Positions 40,501-52,500 of a DNA stretch of 64,000 nucleotides are shown piece after piece. The stretch spans positions 4,032,501 to 4,096,500 of the forward strand of contig NC_059544.1 in the NCBI RefSeq assembly GCF_905220415.1. Reading direction: 5' to 3'. Within the stretch, counting starts at the first letter, position 1, and each line of letters begins with the position of its first letter. The notes beneath the pieces were generated by a model. The model was given only the letters and a program-made list of their open reading frames with translations. It had not been told where the DNA came from and did no database searches. Both the position numbers and the translations under genes were made by a program. Origin of the DNA: Colias croceus. Its lineage: Eukaryota > Arthropoda > Insecta > Lepidoptera > Pieridae.

Positions 40501-43500
40501 GAGTACCTATTTAACTCGTAATAAAGGTCCTTGCAAGTAAATGAATCGAAACGGCATCGAAGATACAAATGTCACAGTATTTTTAATTATAAATGCCAGA
40601 TGCTCGACATCAAAAATAAATACGGAAAATGTTTCGAGCACAACTTGACGACGACATAAAGAAATTTATTATTAGGTTCTTGCCAGTGCAAATAACAAGT
40701 AGGGTAATTGCGCTGGTTTGCCGTCCAGCTTCTGTTTTCGTCCATTTGACTGACCTGCTACAATCACGTGCGTAAAACTTGAATACAAACCTACCTTCCC
40801 GCGCAAGTTTGCACTTTTTACGGTCCATAATGTTTAAGCAACAGTACTATCAATATGAAAATTTGATTTGACTAGAAGAGAGTTCAAAAAATTAACGTAA
40901 AAGTGGCCGCTTCGCATCCGTGCCTTGCAGATGTCATCGCGCGAGAGAAAAATTTGCCGGCGAGAAAAGTTCATGGTAAGCTAAATCACTGTTTTAGCTA
41001 GTTTACGTAATGTTTTTGGTACGTATGTTTATTTATAAGCATAATAAACGCAATTATAAGTGTTTATCATACTTTTTTATAATACTCTTCGAAATATTAA
41101 GTGGACGGATACTAGGTTACCAAATTCTCAAAATATTTGGTTTTCGTCCAAGTGGACGGAAACTCAAACAGCTACGTGAATATTTGTTAGGGTCATTTTA
41201 CTTTATCGGACCTTTAAAATACTGAATAGTTTCTCCCGAAGTGATCTTTATTGCTATTACTTTAGTTTTTTTGGTTTCCGTCCACTGCTATGTCAGTGCT
41301 GCCAAAATAAAAAAATATTTAAAGAAGTGGACGAAAACTAAATTAAGCTTTAAATGTTTTAGTTTTCGTCCATGAATGAGTATTGGAGTAGACAAAAATT
41401 AAATATAGCTATTCTTTTGCATTACTTTTCGTCTATTTTTACGTATTGAAAAGTTTTCTATTCAGTATCTTCCTTATAAATAATTGGTGAGGGCCAGAGT
41501 GTTGTAGGTACCTAATATTGTCATTCATTCAGTCATTTATCATTCTCCTTATGTGAAGTTTAGTCAATTATTCGTAGCATAAATGGGGGTAGGTCAGACA
41601 TAATATACTGTATTTTTCTTGATTATCATTCACTTGAGTATCATCTTTTATTCTAGATCTGTTTTGCCAATGCAGTATTTTTTTATTATACTTACTCAAC
41701 GTATCCTCAGAAAGATCTTATTGTTTTTAGATGGCCTCGAAGGAGTCTAAGAAATCTAGAAAAAAAAGACGCTGCGTACACTGAAGATTCTGTAGCTAAA
41801 ACTTATTATTATGGCTGTGTGTGTATAGTACGTTTCATTTGATAAAGAAAGTATTAGAATGAAAATTTTTGTTGTTAGAATGAATATTTCTGTTTTTTGA
41901 TGTTATTTCTTAGTCCTGTAATTATTACTTGTTTCATTTAAATTGTAAGGAACGCATTCCTTTCTTTATTACGAATGATTATACAGTCATCACTAACGCC
42001 TATAAGGACTGCCAAGTGCTACATAGATCTCAGTGTTGACTAGTTATATTGATTATTATTAGTAAATGCACAAGTAAAACTAAACCTGTAAGGTAGTGAG
42101 AAATTGTAATGTTAATTAAATAAACGTATATATTTACCTGTAATTGATTTTTAACTTAATAGTTGACCTACCCTCCTTTTTCTACACGGTGGTCGAAAAC
42201 TAGCTTACACTAGGACGAAAACCAGTTTTTTTGGACGAAAACTAGCATTTACCCTACTTTTGCAGAAAATAATTTAAATAAAAAGATACATCAAAATGAT
42301 TTATTTTCCCTTAATATTATCTTAAAGAAGACTATATGAGGACTTAAAAAAAATATTATATGTTTAAGGAAGGGTGCTCCAAAATATTTATTTCGTATCA
42401 CAAAGTTGGCAACTCCTATAATTGGACGAAAACCAGCGCAATGACCTTACTTGTTATTTATAAATTGGCAACTTTAAAAACAATTGCTGAGTATTTTTTT
42501 CTTTGTACAAATGAAGCAAATGTTTCTTGTTTCGTTAATATATTGTGAAGTAAAATCGATATATCAGTTATAAAGAGTATTGTTATTAGTAAATTAATTA
42601 ATTTAAAACCATGAATCATTAAAATTAAAAAAATATTTATACGAAATTTGTCTGCTTAAAAAGAAAATATCGTATATGAGAAATATGTCCGTAGCAAACT
42701 TACTTAACTATATATATTAATATTTCGAGGGAATAATAGCACGTAGTTTGTGCATGGCATTTAGAATAAAATATTACCTACATCCTTACGAAAACTTAAG
42801 TTTATCGCATATACGTGGGAACCCTAAAATTGTATAAAGTAGAGCGTGAAAGAACGGGCATGCAGCCAATGAGTTTTCGCACGTAAAGTAATAAATTTTC
42901 ATTAATTAACTTTTTATTTGCTGTTAAAACGTTTCCTTTAATGAAGCTGTGAGAGAAAACATTTTAATATAACGTTACGCATATTTTATGCTGATGTATG
43001 AATTTATTTGTATACTCTCGCTTCGTTCAATACACTTGTATTTTCGCAAACAACACATACATATTGTATGGTCAAAAATAACCGAATGATTCGACTCAAA
43101 AGCGATTGCTGTCAAAACAACTTAACGTTTTCGCACAAACAATACCGCCGAGCACCAAGTGACAGAACACTCTAGAAAATCTAATATTATCTTAGTCTGA
43201 CCAAATAGCATGCAATACTATTCACATTTACTGTTCCTTGAAGCATTACGTATTTAATATATGAAGCATTATATATTTTACACATCATTTAGTTTGATTT
43301 ACATATTTGAATATTAAAATATACTTCCATATAAACGCTTTACAATAAACGCAAAACTACTTTCGAATATTATCCATCAGACTAGAAAAATGACATCCCA
43401 TAATAGTTGTCGACAGGAAATATGTCGTAAAATGGAGTCATATCACATATGTAAGGATCACTTGTACAAGACGTCTTAATTAAACTATAAATCAGTGTCT

Positions 43501-46500
43501 ACGTTTACTAGACAAAAAGACAACATTTTATTGCTACTTAAGGGTGCCATCAGACAGACTGCATCGCAGCAACTGCGCGCGGTCGATATATATAACTGCA
43601 AGCAGTTGTGTGTTCGACTTCATGCTGTCATGATATCAACTGCACGCAGTCGGCTGCAGTCGAGTGAAGTCAATATCAACTGCATACAGTCGCGCGTTCA
43701 ACTTCGCGCGGTCGGCTGAAGTCGGGTAGCGTCGCCGCATGCTGTCCACCGCTACTGCATACAGTTAGTGTGCAGTCAGTCAAAGAACCGAACGCACGTA
43801 TCGGTTGCGTTGCGTCGTCATTTTTTAGACTTTACTTGCATTCGGAATTACAAAACAATATGGATTTCGATACAGATTTATTTATTTCTTTGATAAGGAG
43901 TAAAACTAGTGTAAAACCTTACACTAACTCTTGGCCTACATGCTTGGTTTCGACTGCGTGAAGTCGGACCCGACTGCAGACAACTGCTTGCAGTTGAGTA
44001 TAGCAACTGCGTGCGGTTACTAATGCGACTTCGTGCGGTTGTTGTGTTGCAGTCTGTCTGATGGCAGCCTAAGAGGCACAACAGTAATTGCACATTAATG
44101 TGTCGCAAGCGCAGACATCGTTCAATTACGTTCAGACCTTATAGGTCATCAAAAGTGTATCTTTTAACGTAGTTATTTCTCTTAAGTGTTTTATTAAGAG
44201 AAATAATAATGAATAGACGCATAGATCTATATTTCGTCATCGTTTGAAAGCGTCAAATAACATAGACATACCTTTAACCTTATAAATATAGGTGCCTAAC
44301 TGCCTAGTGCCTATTATATTCTCACACAATGTGTATTTTAGTTTGGAGTAAGGCAAAACATATTTATATAACCACTGTAACAATAGTAGAGCCTTTAAAT
44401 TGTTATTGATGAAATACACTGTTTTTATAGTAATTATTAGCTATAAGTAACATAAATACCAGATACATTAATTTGCAATTGAAATAAACTACGCAGTTAA
44501 GAATATAACCCTTATATCGTAGCATGAATCACTTGAGAATTGAAAATCAATAATTCTTAAGAGTAATAAATACACTCGTAACACTCGTTTCATCTATTTA
44601 TATAATCGATTGCTATAATTTATTTAACTATCACGTTGTTTCTTGACCAAGGACAACAATTCTGTTATTAACACACGCGATACAATAGCTATGCGTTTAA
44701 ACTATCTTCTAGTTACGTATTATTTTATGATAATCAACGGAATGACTAGAAAAACATTAATTGGTTACATAATAATGTTTCCCGTGTCCTTTGTTATATA
44801 AAACAGAAAAAGAGGTAGAAAACATGCAAGTGTAAGGCAATTTAAAATAAATATAATTATTATATCGAGTAATCTAAGTGTTTATAAAATCATAATATTG
44901 TAATTGCAGTGTTAGCAGCGCGATTAATACATATTTACGCGTTTATTTATAAGACCAATAAAGACATTCTTGATAAGTTGGCATAAACACGTCAGTCATG
45001 CCACTAGTCATGCCTTTAATAATAACTATTAGCGCACTATTAGGTGCAAGTTAGGTGTAAATCAACAAATCATTGCAAAAACATTTAAGATAAAAAGTAT
45101 AAGGACAATACGTGCCTATAAGTAAATACTCTACAATTTAAGTGCAATTTTTACTGCAGCAAATTGTTTATAGCCATGAAGTGTGACAGCGGCAACGTGA
45201 CCTCAATTGTATCATAAACAAGTGCATAGAAATACGACGCAATACGCCAACTAAGTATGTGTTGAGGATGGTTAGTTATTTATGTAAGGGCGGTTGCAGT
45301 TTATAGCCGAGCAACATAGTAATGAAAACTGCGCAAATGCACGTTTTAAAAATAACACTAGTTACATAAGCGGTCGTGTAGATAAGAATGTTGTTCCGTT
45401 CAAAAGGCAGATAATTGTTGCGTGAGGAACTCAATTATGATTACAATGTTATATGTAAATGTTAAATATTCTACCATGTATTTTTAATATTCACTATGTA
45501 CAATTGTGCCATGCTCTATGCCGCTTGCAAACTAAAAGAATATCGAACAAAAGTACAAGTGATGTGATATGTTTCAAACACATTGTTATAATACAAGAAT
45601 GCATCATTTGATATAGCTAGCTGACAAGTCAACGCAACCATAAATCTGCTATCTAATCTAAACGTCATTCTCAGTCTATTGCGGCAGATATATTTCGAGA
45701 TTTACTAGCAACAGAGCCCTCTGCTTGTATGTAATGGAACTAGTATGTACACATAGGTAGTCTCACATAGTACATGGATGGAAAAACTAAAAAATTAAAC
45801 TCAAAGCAAGAACACTAAACAAGAATGAAGCTTAAGGAATGCAATTGATTTAAATGGCAAACTAAGATTCCCAGCAGGGAGAGATGTCTGATAAATTAAG
45901 TATCTAAATGTCAGTCGATTTTGAGACTAATTACGGAGCTGTTATCTTTCTGAATACATGAATATTTAACGGCAAATAGACATTTATTATTCCACCGCGA
46001 ATTTTGTTTTGCTTTTAGCTACAGTCGTATGATACAAATAAAATTTAAATCGAAAATTATTTTCATGAGTTATTATCGTCGCATAACATTTAAGATAATA
46101 AAAGCAAGATAGGTGTTCGCATTTATTGGACCACTGAAAATTATAAATGTTATATTTCAACGCGGAATAAATTATTTCGCCGGTGTTTGATATTTGCTAT
46201 AGCCTATAGGTATCGTCAATTATTGCGATACTGAAATGATTTCATTATTTGCGTGAACTTGCCAACAACATTATTTTAAATGCAAACACAATAAAGCGGC
46301 ATTTTAAAATTCCTTATTGGTTATTACAAGGGCGTACATTTGAATGTTAAAATTTAAGGTTATTTACATGCGTAATTTGTACTTCATGCGGATACTCGAG
46401 AGAATTGCAAGCAATAAAGAGTTGAAGGAACAAGATGGTAACTACATAGGCGTAATTCTTTTATTGACGCGTCAATTTGTCGAGCAAATTTATGTGCTGC

Positions 46501-49500
46501 ATCCTCAAGGGCGTAATAAATATCGAGTGCAATGTATTTTCATTTAAGACAATTATATTGTTACAGATGAAAGTTCTTTTTAAATTGGATAACGTAATGC
46601 TGGTCAACTTGTAACCTTCGTAACATGTTGTCTACAAATGGAAGTTGTAATTTATAGCATGTTTAATTTAGAAATACTTAAAAACACCATGCTAGGCTTG
46701 GTATTATTTTTAGGCATTTCTGAAACAGAACTAAAGTGTCGTTTAGAGAACGGAATCGGGTGTTATTTTAGTCCGGTATACAGCTTCGTTTACAAATTTA
46801 ATTGCATTGACGATCGCCCGCTGCGCGCCGCAAATAGCACGGCTTCGTCCGTGAACCTATCCGAACTTTCTCCATGGAAACGAGACCGTTTTGAATACTA
46901 GTAGGATTAAAAGATACTTAATGAACTAACGAAGAAGTAATTTGAAGAAACATTAAACTTTCCCCATAATTTTACCTCTGATTATTCCGCACATGATAAA
47001 ATGACATAAAGTTACAAAACTGAACTTCATTAAACTTATAACGGTTGATATAGAATTAGTAGGAATTAGTAAGAAAGTTTCGCCTACGGTAATTGGAAGA
47101 CGGCTTAATCTTAAAAGCGTTGCTTAAAAGATAATAATTTAATCTACAATGTGAAGTTAATTGAAACTTGTTTTCTAACTACGAACTGGTTACGAACTCG
47201 ATTAATACCGGACATAAAAGTTAAGTCAAAAATTTTGACACATGTATAATAAATTACTGGTCAATTGCGTCTGAAGCCCAGAAGTTTGAAGTCATTTTGT
47301 AAATTAATGGCCGAATTATGCATAACTCGCTCTACACTGTCGTTACTTTGCCGACAGTCTGAATTATACCAGCTGGGTACAATAGCCATGCACTGACACA
47401 AACATGCATATGCATGTACATGCATACAAAATGAAACATTATTTCTCTATTTAGTCACTTATACTTTTCACTTATTAAGGGGCTTATTATCAAAAGGGCC
47501 AATAAGTAATAATACCTACACCTAAAATAAAACAACTGAACACTTTTAATAATTTTTCAAGACAAGGAGATATTAATTTCTCAAGAACATTAAAAAGGGT
47601 TATTTTTAGGCAATGAAGGAGAATACGTAAACCATACAATGAAAATGTAGTCAATCGAATTAGTTACAAACTCAGTGCAATACAAGATAGGTATCCAACA
47701 TTTCCAACATCGCTATCGTTCTGCGATCCAGCGCGACCAGTTTCGAGTTAGATTTCACATTTCTGATTCGCTTGTTCCACATTAATGTTACAATAAATTT
47801 TGTGTCCGTAATTGTCAAGTGAACCTGAATTGAAGGGGACCGCTTTGTTGCATTATACTAGCCATATAGGTGTGTGCCCACACGAACCCAGCACAATGCA
47901 TACAATACACGCGTAAATACATCTTTTCACGGCATCGCTATGCATAATCGCATGCATTTGCAAGTCAATTGCAGCGCCGTACTTTTTAAGCTTTACAAAT
48001 GTAAAAATTGCATTGTTTTCAAACGGCCGGCGTCTGATCGCATATCCGACTATTATCGACCAAAAACTGAGTACAAGGTCGACAACGTGACGAGCCATTT
48101 GAACGCATGTTCCGAAAGAGATGCATATAGAAGGGAATCGGCAGAATGTATTCGGCTGCAATTTATGCAGGCATGCGCCGTTGCGTCGATCACGCCCTAA
48201 AAACGACGTTAACGAGGCTCGCCGCCCTCTTCCAGTGCAGACATGGGAACGGAAACCACCGCCTTGTCCGTATTTAAGTCCAAGCACTTAAAATCGTAAA
48301 GCGAAAGTTTCATTCATTTATAGCAACGTAAATTTTGCCTTCCGTTCTGATCAGCTATTTACGAGTTTACCAGCCTAGTGCACTATAATAATGGATTATC
48401 AGGAGCTTTCGTTGGTCGAAAGTTTAATTATAATTCTAATCATTTTAAAATTATTATATTTTATGTTTCAATATATAAAAGAGCTCAATGAGCTAACGGG
48501 AATTGATTTCGCAAACGACTTTGCGGTTTTCATTTCATTCAGCATTTGATCTCGTATTAAAAATACTTAGTATCTTAATACCCTTTTGCGGCCTCCCCTC
48601 GTATCGGCCGTTTCACGCGCCACTGACGTATGACTCATAGCAGTCGCGCCTTTAGCGTTCACTTGTTTTTTTTTTTTTTTTTTTTTATAATGCACTAGGC
48701 ACTAGATATTACAAGATGACGTTTATACTAGTGATGCAACGAATACTACTTTTACGAATACGAATATCCAATCTACTATTCGGCGAAAACGAATACGAAT
48801 ACGAATATTTCGCCTTAGTAATAAAAGACTTATTTATTTAATGAATGTTTACTCTTCTAATAATTAAAATTTACAATATTCAAATTTTTATTTAAAAAAC
48901 AAAATTCATAGATTTTCTGGTTTTAGGCGATTTTTTTTGCAGTCTGGATGTTTCCAGCCGTTGAAAAAAGTCTTTAGTTCGTTATTTTCTTAAGAAATCG
49001 TGTAAATCGTAGTGCGTTCGCGTATTGTGAAAATTGAATTGTGTGTACATTGAAATGCATAATTAGACTAATCAACTTTTTTTTTAAATAGGTATTTGCA
49101 CACCCAATCAATGGGTGGAATGTATTAGCCACATAATATTATTGTAATTAAAACATCTATAATTTGTTACTACATTCTTGCAAATAAATATAATTTGAAT
49201 TTGAATTTGAAAAAAGAAAAAAAGGATCAGCAGTCGGTCGTTGCGGATAAGGGCCTCTAAACATGTCATATTTTTACGCGCGATTTTTAAATCTGTAGTA
49301 AATAGAGTTGCGTACAAAAATATTCGTTTTTAAATATTCTTATATTCGCCGAATACGAATATTCGGTAAATGACTACTATTCGGCGAATACGAATATTCG
49401 TATTCGTATTCGTTGCATCACTAGTTTATACTTTATACCTAATGTGAACTAATATTTAAAATGAGAATATAACTAACGTTCCTTCTCTATTGCTTCTGAT

Positions 49501-52500
49501 GAAAAAGCTGTAGCGTAAGCATGAAAAAATCAACTTTTATCTTTATGCGGATGGAATCGAACATTTCAATTTGTCTGACAGCGAATTACGATGCTTCAAC
49601 GCTACGTAATATTTAGTTAGGTGGGCTCGTCTCAAGGTTACAAGAAACGTGATCAGACTATTTTTTGTACCACAATCATATCGCGATCCAAATAAACACC
49701 GTCGTTATAAAAACTAAATCGTGTCACGAGATTCATTCTTCGAAGCACGCTGCACTGTTTTCGAATTTAGTGCCGACTGCCGAATGCCGATTATATTTTA
49801 TTTCCGACGCAAAAGGCCATGAAGCAGATTATTTTTCAAACTAAAACACGACACACCCACGTATGTCATACGTTATTTATTGCTACGAACGGGTTTGACA
49901 ACGTCGTTATAAGTGCGTTGCGTACAATAACAGGGTGTGATTTAGAAAAAGTCGATTTTTCTACTATTTATTATAAATTCGAATTGATGTTAGTTGTCAT
50001 AAAATATAATTAACCGATACGTGTGCTGGCAATAATTGTATGAATAAATAATCGTTGTAAATTGATAATTGAGTTTCAGAAATATCAAGAATGTCCATTA
50101 GAAACCTCTATGAATGGTCCATTTAGTTTTTCTATCGAAGGGTTTAAATTTTATTGCAGTTTATTTTCAATTTTAATTGAATAATTAAATTCAATTGAAT
50201 TTTGTTACTTAAACGTATTTAGAAAGGGCATTAATTCAGTATGGATAAGTATAATAACCTCTAACCTGGATATATACAAATATTCATGTTTGGTTGTCTA
50301 ATGTTATTCAAGTACAGAGTGAGTCATGTATAAAATACCTATATGCACTTATTGACAAATCAAATCACGAACTGTATTATAAATAACATTAAATGCTCAA
50401 ATGTTTACACTTCGATAAGATACAGCTACACTTTCTAGATAATTCAAGACCTGTATTAATTTACTAAAAAGTAATTATAATAATTTATATCTATTTTTAT
50501 TTTGTAAGAAAAATACAATGCAATATTACCAGTACATTAGTCGCTATGAAAGAATATTATGTATTTTTATATAATATGTACAACTTACTCAGTGTCGATT
50601 CTATATTTAACTTAGCAAGTTCGCTAGAATTATACATATTTATGATTTAGCATGCAATGATAAATCTATATGAGCACCAAGAGGTCACGACAAGAGACAC
50701 CTACGTTAAAGATTATTCTCAGAATAGAATGTCATATATTGAAATTATAAAAAATTGATACTGCAGTTTAGTATTATAATATCTGTGATACTTTCTTCAT
50801 GACTGAACGTTCGAAGCTCACTTTGATTACGTACCTAACACTTATACTCACAAATGTATAATTAAATACGTAATATCCTAATATGGAATAATAGATACCT
50901 ACAATAAGCAACAGCCATACACGTTGTCTCGCATACAAAGTACCTCATTAGTTACATTTGGTTGGAGGTATGTGTCGGGTACATTCAGACTCCGACTCTA
51001 TAAGAATATTTATGTCACTTTAATTTTAATCGAAAATCAATAAATCAGTCCAAGGAATCTATTGTTGGAATTTAAGTTCATTAGCTGCGTTGTAAAACAA
51101 TAAATTAGAACGCTCCGTTTAAAAATCGAAGATTTTTGTTAAATTTAAATTAGGTAGGTATGTGAGATCGTAAATTTACTAAAACGAGTTCTTATCTATT
51201 TTTTATACAATTTTATAAACGTTTGTGGTTTAAAGATATGTAAAATTCAACTTGTGAAAGATTTAACAAAGCGTAAACTTTTAACGAACAGCAATTGTGA
51301 TATTCCGAGGGTCAAATTAACATCATTTATCCAGAGCCATGTATGAATCTCGAGGTTTATATCTGTATACGTAGGTCAAGTTAAAAAAGAACGACGTCAT
51401 AAGGTCTTCGCCCACATTTTGTTAATCACATTCACACACCTACTAATATTTTTGATCAAAAACTTGATTTAAAAACCATGTGCAAAGTACCTATTGTTTT
51501 AGTTGTTTGTTTATTTTACGTAGACAAAAAATCACTCCCTATCTGATTTTGTGTCAAATTTTCTAGTTTGAAATACCCAAATTGTCCGTTTAGTTTTAAA
51601 GAAATTACATTTTAACATTTTTCCAAACATTACTTCCAAGTTCCACGCGATGCTTCCATGTTATTATCGCAACAAAACCAGAGTCCGTCGGCAAATGCAT
51701 GAACATAATTAAAATATTAATTACAGAACCCATCTCAAGTCGCGTACAATATTCGTACCTACATATTTTGTACAATCGTGCGTAGAAAACGCATTCAAGT
51801 CATGATTATCAGCTTCCATAGAACCGGTTCTTAACAGTCTTGTTTACGTTGGCCTGCCCAACCCGATTGCGGGATCATTTTTTATACCTTTTTTAATACA
51901 ACATACTTGTGATAAACATTGGACCTTTTTTAATCGCGATGACAGTGTTATTTGGCGTGCATTCCATTGCTTAAATGGCATACAAAAAGTATTGATTGAG
52001 GCGAGAGATTTTGAAGATTTCGGCGTTGTTATTAATTAACGACGGATATTAAATAAAAGACAGACAGACATTCAAGTGCGATTGTTCATCTTACATGCTG
52101 GAGTCATTAAGTGGGTACGTACCTACTGTATATTAAACAGTAAACAAATTTCTTTTAAAATGCAAATATTCGATGTGCTGAATACTTTGTGCATCGATCG
52201 TGAAAGAACAATGATAGCGTAATGACTGTTTTTTACGAAGAAACCGCACCAATTTGGACACTGGGCAGCTGGTGCAATTTAGGGAAAGCATTTTTGTAAC
52301 TGTGTACGGGAAGCGGAAACCATGTGCACCGAAGCGCAGTTAATGTATGGGACGGGCGAAATTGCATTTTTAAGGTTATACCTACCATTCGTGCGGTGTT
52401 GCCATCCGCATAATTTATCAAAAAAAGCAGTCAAAATGCAACCGCAACTTGTAATATTTTTATCGTTAAATCAAGATTATCTTTGGTGTTGCGTCCGACA

